This document shows, in pieces, positions 25,617-34,299 of a stretch of 64,000 nucleotides of DNA. The translations under genes were made by a program, and so were the position numbers. Position 1 is the first letter of the stretch. Every line of letters begins with the position of its first letter. This DNA comes from JAUIIK01 sp963745675 (GTDB lineage Bacteria; Chloroflexota; Chloroflexia; Thermomicrobiales; CFX8): positions 678,220 to 742,219 of the forward strand of contig CAVUYM010000009.1 of assembly GCA_963745675.1 (NCBI GenBank), in the 5' to 3' direction. The notes beneath the pieces are model-generated. The model saw nothing but the letters and a program-made list of their open reading frames with translations. It did no database searches and was not told the origin of the DNA.

Positions 25617-26655
25617 TGAGCAACTCCTGCGTCTTTTCGAACGCAATCGATGGTGTGATCTCGGTCAGGCAAGTTCGGGATGGACATCCTTCGCGTCGCC
25701 CGAGTCGGTATCCAGTGTACAAGCACGGCGAACAGGGTAGACCTGCAGTGAGTGTAATCGCTCGATCCGAGCGCGGCGCCCAGGCACCGACGTTACTCGG
25801 GCCAAAGATCGCCAGGACGGGTGTGTTGACGGCGGCAGCTAGATGAGCGGGAAAGCTGTCATTCCCTATAAGTGCCGACGCTCGCCGCAGGACGGCAGCC
25901 AACTGGTTTAGAGTCGTACAACCAGCAAGGCTAATGGTTCCGCCCGGTCCGATGCAATTGGCTATTTCTTCCGCGGCAGGCTTAGCGTCTTGGCCTCCCA
26001 CGACAACCACGTCGTGACCGGCTGACACGAGCATGGCGCTCAGCTTCACAAATCGTTGTGCTGGCCATACTCTCGCGTTGGCGAATTCGCCTGCGGCAGG
26101 CGCAATTGCGACGAACGAACGAGGTAGATGGAAAGGCAGATCGCATCTATCAATCTCGAATCGAGGAATGGCAGGTACCGTTGCGCCTCCGGCGGCTACA
26201 GCAACATCAAGCATGTACTCGCTTTCATGCTTGTAGCCGAATCCACGATCTATAACCGGATGAGTCAAGAATCCACCGCGACCGTTGTCGAGCCCAGCAA
26301 CGAGGGGCGCTCCGGCTGATAGAGCGAGCGCACGGTATTTCTTCGCTCCCCATCCCGTTGTGAGGTGATGGAGGATCACAATGCGATCATATTGTTCTCT
26401 GCGCAGCCGCGCGGCGAGACGTCCCGCCTTTTGTGCGGACATCATCGCCGAGGCACCAGGAGCATCGAACGCCGACTTTTCGAAGGTAATCGGGTTCGTC
26501 TGATGTCCGAAATGTGGGAGTAGCTGTGCTGCGTGTGGAGTTGTGAGCACATCGATCTGCGCATCTGGAAAAGCGTATCGCAGCGATCGGATTGCCGGTT
26601 CACTGAGCAGCAGGTCGCCGAGATCGGCCAGTTTGACCACGAGAATCTTCATCAT
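25609..26655 (-). CDS. Glycosyltransferase family 9 protein (copy 1)
   Basis: A 348-residue GT-B enzyme resembling ADP-heptose:LPS heptosyltransferases: KILVVKLADLGDLLLSEPAIRSLR at the N-terminus and GNDSFPAHLAAAVNTPVLAIFGPSN in the nucleotide-sugar domain. A Cys-rich C-terminal segment (CSPCLYTG and GCPSRTCL) is common in this subgroup. Because no lipid A genes are seen and the likely phylum lacks LPS, it probably builds another surface glycan. It starts right at the stop of the GT4 gene (TAGATG). Confidence 0.85.
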   Translation of the reverse strand: MMKILVVKLADLGDLLLSEPAIRSLRYAFPDAQIDVLTTPHAAQLLPHFGHQTNPITFEKSAFDAPGASAMMSAQKAGRLAARLRREQYDRIVILHHLTTGWGAKKYRALALSAGAPLVAGLDNGRGGFLTHPVIDRGFGYKHESEYMLDVAVAAGGATVPAIPRFEIDRCDLPFHLPRSFVAIAPAAGEFANARVWPAQRFVKLSAMLVSAGHDVVVVGGQDAKPAAEEIANCIGPGGTISLAGCTTLNQLAAVLRRASALIGNDSFPAHLAAAVNTPVLAIFGPSNVGAWAPRSDRAITLTAGLPCSPCLYTGYRLGRREGCPSRTCLTEITPSIAFEKTQELLSA

Positions 26656-27769
26656 CTATCCGGCTTCATCACGGTATGCCTCTTGAATCGAAGACATCGT
26701 TTGCCGGGCAGCACGTTCCCACGTGAATAACTGCGCACGCCGAAAGCCGCGAGTTCGGAGCAGTTCTCTGTTTGGTGGCTTGAGCGCTTGCAGAATTCCG
26801 TCCCGAATATCTCGTACTGCGTATGGATCGACGAGGATCGCCGCGTCGCCAGCGATTTCCGGCAGACAAGATGTGGTGCTCGTGACGACGGGACATCCAC
26901 AGGCCATCGCTTCGATTACGCCCATTCCGAATCCTTCATACAGTGATGGCAATACGAAAGCTGCCGCTCCATTGTAGAGTGCTGCGAGATCGTCGTTGGA
27001 AACATATCCTAGTTGCAAGATGTCATCCCGGCGGGCACTGAGACGCATCCGCTCGATGATCGGTCGAGATTTCCAACCAGCGCCTCCCGCGACGACGAGC
27101 TTGAAGCCAGCAAGATCTCGTGACTCGAAGGCTGAAATCAGACGTTGCAGGTTCTTTCGCGGCTGAATAGTGCTCACAAATAGGAGGTAAGGGCGCGGAA
27201 TTTTCAGTCTTGACAGCACCGCGTCCACTGCAGATTCAGGGATTGGTCGAAATCGCTGACTGTCGAGTCCATGGTGGATGACGTCGATGCGAGCGGCGTC
27301 GACACCGTACTCGCGCTGGAGATCTCGACTCGTCGCCAAAGACGGAGCGATGATCCGCGCTGCTCGACGACGCATTCCAGCGCGTGGTCATTTCCAGCAT
27401 GGCACGCCGTTGTAAGGTGTGCGCGCCAGGTTCAAAGCGAAATCCAATGTCATGGATTGTGACGACGGAAGCTCTCGGGTGGCTGCGAGGGAGCACGTGC
27501 GCTGGGACGAAGAGCGCGTCGACCGGTGAGCGCCTCAGTTCGTCAGATAGCCCCATGTGAGTCCAGAGCCACTTCCTGTCGATTGTTATATCTTCCACTC
27601 CGGTAACCGCTTCGAACGAGGCTCCAGGGCGACGATAAAGCCGAAGCTTCGGACGATCTTCGAGCCTCGCGAGCGCGCTGATAATTTCGCTGGAATACCA
27701 TTCCGTCCCAGTCTTCTCAGCAACGGATGTGCGACTAGCGTCGATGCCAAGCGTGTTAAGCGGCATCAT
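26656..27769 (-). CDS. Glycosyltransferase family 4 protein (apparent frameshift at about 27375)
   Basis: About 370 residues after removing one A of the AA pair at 27375-27376, which turns TRWNAS into TRWMRRRAARIIAPS. The N-terminal half (MMPLNTLGIDASRTSV, HDIGFRFEPGAH) is in one frame; the rest, with VSTIQPRKNLQRLI and the GT4 donor-site motif LPSLYEGFGMGVIEAMACG, is in the next. GT4 enzymes transfer sugars such as mannose or GlcNAc with retention. It overlaps the neighbouring GT9 genes by a few bases on both sides, so it is part of one operon. Confidence 0.85.
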
Positions 27770-28895
27770 CGAGTATCGTTCGAATCAGACCGACCACTTG
27801 ATCCGGTGAGATTGAAGCCATACATCCGCAACCGCGTTTCCTGGACTGCGAAAGATCTTCGCAGCGTGGGCAGGACCAGCAGGCTGAAGCGATGAGCTGA
27901 GCTGGTGTACCTGGCCATGGACCATAGCGCTCCGGATTGCTGGGACCGAAGAGGCGCAGCGTTGGAGTTCCCAGGGCACCGGCCAGGTGCATCGGGCCGT
28001 TGTCAGTACCGACCGCGAGCGCAGCCTGGGCGAATAGCGCAGCCAATTGTTGAAGCGATGTCTCCCCTGCGACAACCGTCACATGATCGAAATCCTGCGC
28101 AATTTCTTTGCACATTTCACGTTCACCATGCGATCCGGTCAACACGATCCGGAAGTCGGACAGCTGGTCGATTGCGGATCTCCAATTGCGGACCGGCCAT
28201 AACTTCACGTCTGCTCCGGAACCTGGGTGGATGGCGATGACGGTGCTCTGGCGAGTTGCTTGTCGCTCACCCGAGCTCGGGTGCTTACGTGAGCTCCAGT
28301 TCGGGAGCATGCGTGGCGACATATCCCAGTAATCAATCACCAGATCCTGGCCTAAGAGTTTCAGATAGGACCTGACGATTTCAGTTGCACTTGCCGTCCG
28401 ATGCACGTGCGTTTCCGGATTCGTCTGATGTGAGGCGAATGCACCGGTACGGCGATCATTACTCGTGACCACATGTCGACCTACAGATCCGCGCGCAAGC
28501 CACGCTGCCCACCAAGCGTCGTCTCGAAGAATCAGAGCGTCGTCGGCCTGTTGGTTGCGCAATCGATCTATCTCTCGACGCAGCTGCACATAGGGCGCTA
28601 CCTGGCCATGTGGGTTGCTGTCGCGACTAAAGGCCGGGAATGAGACTTCTTCGACTCGATCAACCTGCCAGGCCATGCGCGTGATTTCCGCCGACCAGGG
28701 ACCGACGACCGCGATTAACTCTGTGTCGGGAAGATGATGGCGTAGGAGTCTCACCGCAGGTTCGGAAAGCAGAATGTCACCGAGGTGGTCCGGCTGCAGG
28801 ATCAGGACCCGCCCCGCACCCTCGATCGCTGGGCGGGGAGTTGCCGCCGCGAGGGCTGGCAGCAACGTTGTACGAAGCGTCGATGTCAACGACAT
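27756..28895 (-). CDS. Glycosyltransferase family 9 protein (copy 2)
   Basis: A 379-residue GT9 protein with VLILQPDHLGDILLSEPAVR near the N-terminus, IAIHPGSGADVKLWP in the middle and VGTDNGPMHLAGALGTPTL in the C-terminal domain, followed by the Cys-rich tail (CWSCPRCED). About 35-40% like its two paralogues by eye, so an old duplication rather than a recent one. It overlaps the genes on both sides by 10-14 bases. Confidence 0.85.
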   Translation of the reverse strand: MSLTSTLRTTLLPALAAATPRPAIEGAGRVLILQPDHLGDILLSEPAVRLLRHHLPDTELIAVVGPWSAEITRMAWQVDRVEEVSFPAFSRDSNPHGQVAPYVQLRREIDRLRNQQADDALILRDDAWWAAWLARGSVGRHVVTSNDRRTGAFASHQTNPETHVHRTASATEIVRSYLKLLGQDLVIDYWDMSPRMLPNWSSRKHPSSGERQATRQSTVIAIHPGSGADVKLWPVRNWRSAIDQLSDFRIVLTGSHGEREMCKEIAQDFDHVTVVAGETSLQQLAALFAQAALAVGTDNGPMHLAGALGTPTLRLFGPSNPERYGPWPGTPAQLIASACWSCPRCEDLSQSRKRGCGCMASISPDQVVGLIRTILDDAA

Positions 28896-29890
28896 TGCGG
28901 CGGCCGGTTAGTGTCGAGAAGGGCAGTTAGCTTCTGGATGACTGATTCCGTTGAAACGTCTGCAGTCGTTGGCAGGCCACTAAGCCCGCCTCCGCGTAGG
29001 TCGGTAGCGTCCAAGCCATAGGAACCCGGCGGAGCAAGTATCGAAACATTTTGTCCTCTTGGCGCGTACTGGTCTGGATTCGTCGGTCCGAAAATGACAA
29101 TGACCGGTGCGCCCGCCGCCGCGGCGAGGTGCGATATGCCGGTATCGGGGCCGACGTAGGCCATCGCCTTCGATGCGATTGCGGCGCTTTCCATCAAGGA
29201 AAGCTTACCCGCAGCGATCGACGCATGCGTTCCGGAGGCGACGCTATGACAGAGCTCAGCTTCCTCGGATGAACCCGTCAAAACGACATCGATCGAGCGC
29301 GACTCCAGCCATTGAGCGACTGCATTCCAGCGCCCTGCCGGCCAGCGCTTGGTGTGCATCGTTGACCCAGGATTTTGCGCTCCGCCTGGATGGAGAACCA
29401 CGAAGCGATCTCGTTTCAAGCCGATGCGATTTAGGGCATGATCGATCAGATGGCTATCAATCAGGAGTTTTGGCGTGCGATTGACAACGGGGAAACCTGC
29501 TTGGGACAGCGCCTCCAGGTAACAGTCGGTTTCATGTCTCGTAGAACGTGTCACCGTGCGAACGGTTCCCAGCAATCGTACGGCTGCGAAGCGGCATGAT
29601 GCGTCGATAAGACGGGATCGGTCGAGGACGAAGAATCCGTAATTTGATGATGAGCGTAGTCGCCAGGTGAGCCTCGGGATGTCTTTCAAGGTCGGCACGC
29701 TGGGAATTTCGACGACGTTGGAGACGCCGGGATAGTTGTCGAAAACGGCTCTCGTGTGCTTACCACACCAGACCTCAATTTGTGCTGACGGTATCTTCTC
29801 TATGATGTTGTCGATGAGTGGTAGCGCCATCACAGCGTCGCCAATGCAGCACGGTTTGATGACGCCAATACGTGGGCGTGCCTCGTTCAC
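28886..29890 (-). CDS. Glycosyltransferase family 9 protein (copy 3)
   Basis: A 334-residue GT9 protein: IGVIKPCCIGDAVMALPLI, VVLHPGGAQNPG and YVGPDTGISHLAAAAGAPVI. Unlike copies 1 and 2 it lacks the Cys-rich tail. Its ATG overlaps the fabZ stop (ATGA at 29890-29887), which ties the glycan cluster to purA-fabZ transcription. Confidence 0.85.
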   Translation of the reverse strand: MNEARPRIGVIKPCCIGDAVMALPLIDNIIEKIPSAQIEVWCGKHTRAVFDNYPGVSNVVEIPSVPTLKDIPRLTWRLRSSSNYGFFVLDRSRLIDASCRFAAVRLLGTVRTVTRSTRHETDCYLEALSQAGFPVVNRTPKLLIDSHLIDHALNRIGLKRDRFVVLHPGGAQNPGSTMHTKRWPAGRWNAVAQWLESRSIDVVLTGSSEEAELCHSVASGTHASIAAGKLSLMESAAIASKAMAYVGPDTGISHLAAAAGAPVIVIFGPTNPDQYAPRGQNVSILAPPGSYGLDATDLRGGGLSGLPTTADVSTESVIQKLTALLDTNRPPQCR

Positions 29891-30345
29891 CCCTGGATCA
29901 ACGCCTCGCGATCGACCAGGGCAAAGGTGATATCGCCCTCCGCTGCTAGTTCGCCGTCGACCGTAGCTGTACCATGGCCCTTTCCAATCCCCCGCCGTAA
30001 GCGACTGATCTGAGTCTCCAGCCGGAGCGAATCGCCGGGCTTGACCTGACGACGGAACCGTACGCTGTCGATCCCGGCAAATAGTGCAATCTTGCCCGAG
30101 TGTTCGTCGCTCCCAAGCAACGCGACTGCGCCGACCTGGGCGAGTGCCTCGATTATCAAGACACCGGGCATGACCGGGTATTCGGGGAAGTGTCCCTGAA
30201 AATAGGGTTCTCCCATCGACACCTGCTTGATGCCAACAGCTCCGACGCCGAATTCGATCTCGACGATACGGTCCACCAGCAGGAATGGATAACGGTGCGG
30301 GAGGATTTTTTGAATCGCGAGCGCATCGATATTGACTGATTCCAT
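29887..30345 (-). CDS. fabZ: 3-hydroxyacyl-[ACP] dehydratase
   Basis: A 152-residue hotdog-fold dehydratase of fatty acid synthesis II. The HRYPFLLVDRIVE start, GHFPEYPVMPGVL with the catalytic histidine, and EALAQVGA with the catalytic glutamate are all present. Start ATG 30345 follows GAGG. It is 42 bases after purA and overlaps the next glycosyltransferase. No other fab gene is in the window. Confidence 0.93.
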   Translation of the reverse strand: MESVNIDALAIQKILPHRYPFLLVDRIVEIEFGVGAVGIKQVSMGEPYFQGHFPEYPVMPGVLIIEALAQVGAVALLGSDEHSGKIALFAGIDSVRFRRQVKPGDSLRLETQISRLRRGIGKGHGTATVDGELAAEGDITFALVDREALIQG

Positions 30346-30387
30346 CGAACCTCCTCGTTAATCGCTACCCGCCACGAGTACGTTTGG

Positions 30388-31674
30388 TCAGGCAGCAGGC
30401 GCGATCCGCGTCACCATCTGTCGTCTGTGCGGCCCAACGCCGACGTAAGAGACTGGAACGCCGACAAGCTCTTCGATGCGACTGACGTAGCGACGAGCCC
30501 GGACAGGAAGGTCGTCGAGGGTCTCCGCCGATGTCGTGTCTTCCATCCAGCCTGGCCACTCTTCGAATACTGGTTCCACGCGTGCGTAGTCCGATATTCG
30601 AGGTGGCGGGCTCTGGAGCGCGACGCCATCAAGCTGGTAGCCAGTGCAAACACGTACCGAGTCCAACTCGTCGAGCACGTCGAATTTGGTCAAGGCTATC
30701 TCGCCGACGCCGTTCAGCCTCGCAGTGAAGCGAGCCTGGACTGCATCGAACCATCCGGTCCGACGCGGGCGCCCCGTTGTCGTGCCATATTCCTGCCCGC
30801 GTTCACGAATGTGGATCCCGATCGTGTCGTGCAATTCGGTCGGGAAAGCGCCTTCGCCAACGCGCGTCGCGTAAGCCTTGTAGACGCCAACAACTCGATC
30901 GACCTGAGTGGGAGCGACGCCTGCTCCCTGGCATACACCAGCCGCAGTGGGGGATGACGATGTGACAAACGGGTAGCTACCGTAGTCAATATCGAGCATC
31001 ACCGCTTGCGCGCCCTCTATTAGCACCTCAACGCCGGCGTCGATGGCATCCTGGACCATCATTTCCGTGTCGGCAATGTACGGTGCCAGAGCCTCGCCGA
31101 GAGCGGCGTATTGTTCGGACATCTGGACCAGATCAAATGGTGGATGATCGTAGCGGGAACTCAGAAGCAGATTCTTTTCCTCGAGGACCGGCTTCAGGCG
31201 GTTGAAAAGGTGTTCGGGATCGACGATATCCGCGATTCGAAGTCCAATACGGGCTGCTTTGTCAGCATAGGCCGGTCCCATTCCACGTTGCGTCGTTCCG
31301 ATCTTCGCATCGCCACGCTCTTCCTCTTCGAGATGATCGAGGACTGGATGATATGGCATGACGATGTGGCTTCGAGAAGAAATCCGCAAATTCGAAGTGT
31401 CGATGCCTCGTTCGTGAAGCTCTTGCACTTCGCTGAGAATCAATTCGGGGTCGAGGACGACACCGGCCCCGACGATGCAACGACATTCGGGACGGAGAAT
31501 ACCCGATGGAATAAGGTGAAATTTGAACGTACCCTGGTCGGTGACGACGGTATGTCCGGCGTTTGCGCCGCCGTTGGCACGGACGACGACATCGGCCTGT
31601 TCCGCGAAAATGTCGACGAGTTTGCCTTTGCCCTCATCGCCCCACTGGCCACCGAGGATTATCGTTACCGGCAT
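30388..31674 (-). CDS. purA: Adenylosuccinate synthetase
   Basis: A 428-residue GTP-dependent enzyme joining IMP and aspartate in AMP synthesis. Signature motifs: GGQWGDEGKGKLVD at the N-terminus with the catalytic Asp, GANAGHTVV, GTTQRGMGPAYADK, EGAQAVMLDIDYG, and GTTTGRPRRTGWFD. Undamaged. It heads the long reverse-strand run that includes fabZ, the glycosyltransferases and the PspA module, with an extended -10 promoter at 31744-31752. Confidence 0.95.
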   Translation of the reverse strand: MPVTIILGGQWGDEGKGKLVDIFAEQADVVVRANGGANAGHTVVTDQGTFKFHLIPSGILRPECRCIVGAGVVLDPELILSEVQELHERGIDTSNLRISSRSHIVMPYHPVLDHLEEEERGDAKIGTTQRGMGPAYADKAARIGLRIADIVDPEHLFNRLKPVLEEKNLLLSSRYDHPPFDLVQMSEQYAALGEALAPYIADTEMMVQDAIDAGVEVLIEGAQAVMLDIDYGSYPFVTSSSPTAAGVCQGAGVAPTQVDRVVGVYKAYATRVGEGAFPTELHDTIGIHIRERGQEYGTTTGRPRRTGWFDAVQARFTARLNGVGEIALTKFDVLDELDSVRVCTGYQLDGVALQSPPPRISDYARVEPVFEEWPGWMEDTTSAETLDDLPVRARRYVSRIEELVGVPVSYVGVGPHRRQMVTRIAPAA

Positions 31675-31743
31675 CGGGAGGTCCTCTATCCACGCTCGAA
31701 TCTGGCTAGAATCGAATTGCTTTATTCCTGCAACCAGCCCGAG

Positions 31744-31752
31744 ATTTTAGCA
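31744..31752 (-). promoter_or_regulatory. Extended -10 promoter for purA
   Basis: Minus-strand TGCTAAAAT forms an extended -10; no good -35 is seen. It lies 70 bases before the purA start and 22 bases after the dnaJ stop. Confidence 0.45.
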
Positions 31753-31773
31753 CGCCGCAGACCAGGGGTCCTA

Positions 31774-32772
31774 TCAGACTGCGGCCGCTTCGCGTTGAAC
31801 ACCGCTACGGAGCTCTGACAATTCCTCGAATAGCTTACGCTCCGCGTCCGTCAGATTCTCCGGCAGTTGAACAGAAACTCTGACGAGCAAGTCGCCGCGC
31901 GCCGAACTCCCGACCGCAGTTGGCCATCCCTGACCCTTGAGGCGGATCGACTGGCCGTTCTGGGTTCCAGACGGGATCGTCAGGGCCAGACTCTTCCCTG
32001 ATTGACAGGAACCACGACCTCTCCGCCGAGTATTGCAGTGTACAGCGGCACGTCGACTTCAGTTCGCACTGTCGATCCGTCAATCGTGAAGTGGGCATTT
32101 GGTCAGCAGCTTTATGCGCAGGTAGATGTCGCCCGGCGGACCACCATTCCGGCCCGGGCCGCCCTTACCTGCAACGCGAACTCTGGAGCCTTCCCGCACA
32201 CCGGGTGGGATAGTAACTTCGATCTTTTGTCGAGCTGACTCCTGTCCCTGAGGCGTCGTTGAGATTTCGAAGGTGCGCGTGGTTCCCTTGAACGCTTCCG
32301 CAACGGTCAGCTGCACAGTGTACTCATGGTCCTCTCCACGAATCGGTTGCGATCGCAACCCGCCCATGTTCGCACCACGCCGGTTTCCGTTGATTCCCTC
32401 TGCGTTGAAGAGAAGATCGAAGAAATCCGAGAATCCACTGCCGCCTTGATTTGAGCCGAAATCGAAATGGACTTGTCCAGATGAGTCGCCTGTAAACCAC
32501 TCGTTAAAATCTGCACCCTGGGCGCCTCCACCCGCCGGTGCGTCCTGGTACCGCTCCCAGTCCGCGCCAAAGCGATCGTAACGGGCACGTTTGTCAGGAT
32601 CAGACAAGACCTGATAGGCCTCGTTTATCTCTTTGAATTTATCCTCGGCGTTTGCGCCGGTGTACACATCAGGATGGTACTTGCGGGCACGACGTCGATA
32701 AGCCTTTTTGATCTCCGCAGCTTCCGCGTCACGGGAAACTCCGAGAACTTCATAATAATCCTTGAATTGCAC
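31774..32772 (-). CDS. dnaJ: DnaJ/CbpA-type co-chaperone (two compensating frameshifts)
   Basis: Stimulates DnaK through its J-domain (residues 1-70, with the HPD motif in RKYHPDVY). A Gly/Phe-rich region and a C-terminal substrate domain follow; there is no CxxCxGxG zinc domain, so it is the CbpA class. The frame leaves at 32098-32100 (extra A: LTNAHF expected), continues in another frame (TVRTEVDVPLYTAILGGEV), and returns at about 31994 (missing A: NQGKSLALTIP expected). The total span is 999 bases, so the net frame is kept and 332 residues result. Both shifts are in A-runs. A perfect -10 lies upstream. Confidence 0.88.
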
Positions 32773-32814
32773 ATTATCGCCTTGCTCTGAACAATAGATA
32801 GCGTAGTCAAGCTA

Positions 32815-32843
32815 ATTATAAACTCTGAGTCGTGGCGACGCAA
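32815..32843 (-). promoter_or_regulatory. Promoter for dnaJ
   Basis: TTGCGT (32843-32838) and a consensus TATAAT (32820-32815) are 17 bases apart on the minus strand. No CIRCE element is visible. The leader is about 35 nt. Confidence 0.65.
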
Positions 32844-32849
32844 CCCTGA

Positions 32850-33416
32850 TTAAGCTCGATCTACTTGAATCCTTCGCCTTCTTCTTCGTCGGAACAGCGA
32901 GATGATGATGATCGCCAAGGCAATGAGCACGCCCAGAATGAGAATCGGCGCGAGTAGCGCCATCAGCGTCAGTACAATCGCGATTCCATCTTCAGCGGCG
33001 CTCACAATTGGGTTTCCGACACCGCCCGTCGTAGCGGTTACCGTCGGCCGTACAGACGCCTTGACGGTGTGGACGCTCCCGGCAATAACCAGTCCGAGAA
33101 TCATCGCCACGATCGGGTTGATCGAATCGACGGCACCGGTGCTGGCCATTACGAGTACAGCGCCCGCGCCGGGGCGAACGACGGAATTAATAAGATCGTT
33201 GACGTGATCGACTAGCGGGATCTTGTCGGCCAACAGTTCAATGAAGAGCAGTATCGTGATCACGATGATACCGGCCGGTGACGAGATCATGTCGTAGGGT
33301 GCGGCGAGATGGAGCAAACCGAAATAGCGGTCGGCCAGCGCGACCGCAAGAAGCGGGATGTAAGCATTCAGGCCGGCTGGCAGGGCCAGTCCGAGGCCAG
33401 TGAGTAGTTCGAACAT
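32850..33416 (-). CDS. DUF4126 family membrane protein
   Basis: A 188-residue protein with the DUF4126 layout: LTGLGLALPAGLNAYIPLLA at the N-terminus, LLFIELLADKIPLVDHVND (conserved DKIP motif), a central hydrophobic region, a TATTGGVGNPIVS segment and a very hydrophobic C-terminus ending in a run of arginines. Function unknown. Transcribed from downstream of the 33459-33486 terminator; the dnaJ promoter abuts its stop codon. Confidence 0.8.
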   Translation of the reverse strand: MFELLTGLGLALPAGLNAYIPLLAVALADRYFGLLHLAAPYDMISSPAGIIVITILLFIELLADKIPLVDHVNDLINSVVRPGAGAVLVMASTGAVDSINPIVAMILGLVIAGSVHTVKASVRPTVTATTGGVGNPIVSAAEDGIAIVLTLMALLAPILILGVLIALAIIIISLFRRRRRRRIQVDRA

Positions 33417-33458
33417 CTCATCCTACTAGAGCGTGCCGCTGGACCCAAAGACAAAATG

Positions 33459-33486
33459 ATAACCCGCGGCTTTTGCCGCGGGTTAT
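33459..33486 (-). terminator. Strong hairpin terminator after the DUF4013 gene
   Basis: A perfect 12-bp stem (ATAACCCGCGGC / GCCGCGGGTTAT) with a four-base loop, followed on the minus strand by CATTTTG. It lies 31 bases after the DUF4013 stop. Confidence 0.8.
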
Positions 33487-33517
33487 TGAATTCTACGTTC
33501 GCAGTACGAGTGAGCGC

Positions 33518-34183
33518 TTAGAAAGCCGGATGGCTCGGCGGAGCATACACGTCCGTCGCCGTACCTGAAGGGATCCGTGCGAGCTGCCCCGCACCGTGAA
33601 ACACTGCGAACATAGCGTACGCACCTGTGAATAGAACTCCGATGAAACACGCGATCAGACCCAGGAGAGTTACAAAATAGGCGACTATGGCGAGAATCAG
33701 GAACATCAAGTACGGACCGAAGCCAGTGCTTCGAATTCTCGCAAATAGCTCATTGAATTGAAGCATCGATTTGAAGTCGTTTGTCCGCGCGAAAGCGCCG
33801 ATAATGGTCGGAACAACAAAAGCATAAAAAGCAAGACTTAGAGGTAGACCTATACAAAAGTCGAGGAATAGCGAAATAATCCCAGCGCTATCCGAAACCG
33901 AACTCAAGATCGCAGCGCATCCAAAGATCACATATAGCGGTATGGCCCAGATGAGCGCCCCGATAAAAATGAACAGGCCGCGTGAGAGGTCACCGCCGAT
34001 ATCATCCCATTCCGGCAAAGGATTTGGTTCCCCAGCAATGACGTTGCGGGCGATACGCACCCCATAGCCGTACACGATCATCCCGCCGACGATTGGAATT
34101 AAGAAGAGCAGTCCGCCGATGAGGACCTTTTTGAGCCATCCCTCATCTTTTGTGACGTAAGTCAACGCGACGCCAATATCCAC
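33518..34183 (-). CDS. DUF4013 family membrane protein
   Basis: A 221-residue polytopic protein. The N-terminal part has the DUF4013 pattern (WLKKVLIGGLLFLIPIVG, then a GYGVRIARNVIAGEPNPLPEW segment), followed by four to five hydrophobic helices and a Pro-rich tail. Similar proteins are common in Archaea, Bacillota and Chloroflexota; function unknown. Start is GTG 34183 after GGGAGGG. Monocistronic, ending at a strong terminator. Confidence 0.75.
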   Translation of the reverse strand: MDIGVALTYVTKDEGWLKKVLIGGLLFLIPIVGGMIVYGYGVRIARNVIAGEPNPLPEWDDIGGDLSRGLFIFIGALIWAIPLYVIFGCAAILSSVSDSAGIISLFLDFCIGLPLSLAFYAFVVPTIIGAFARTNDFKSMLQFNELFARIRSTGFGPYLMFLILAIVAYFVTLLGLIACFIGVLFTGAYAMFAVFHGAGQLARIPSGTATDVYAPPSHPAF

Positions 34184-34299
34184 GCAGCACCCTCCCCCTT
34201 AGTAATGCCTTCAACTACGCAAGCCCGATTGTGGGATCATCGGACGCATTGTACGTTCTGTCAAATTAGCACGCCGATTTCAGTACCGTCAATGGAGTT

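Noticed and set aside
25609..26655. LPS heptosyltransferase (waaC/waaF)
   Set aside because: The GT9 fold is clear, but nothing else supports LPS synthesis, so no waa symbol is given.
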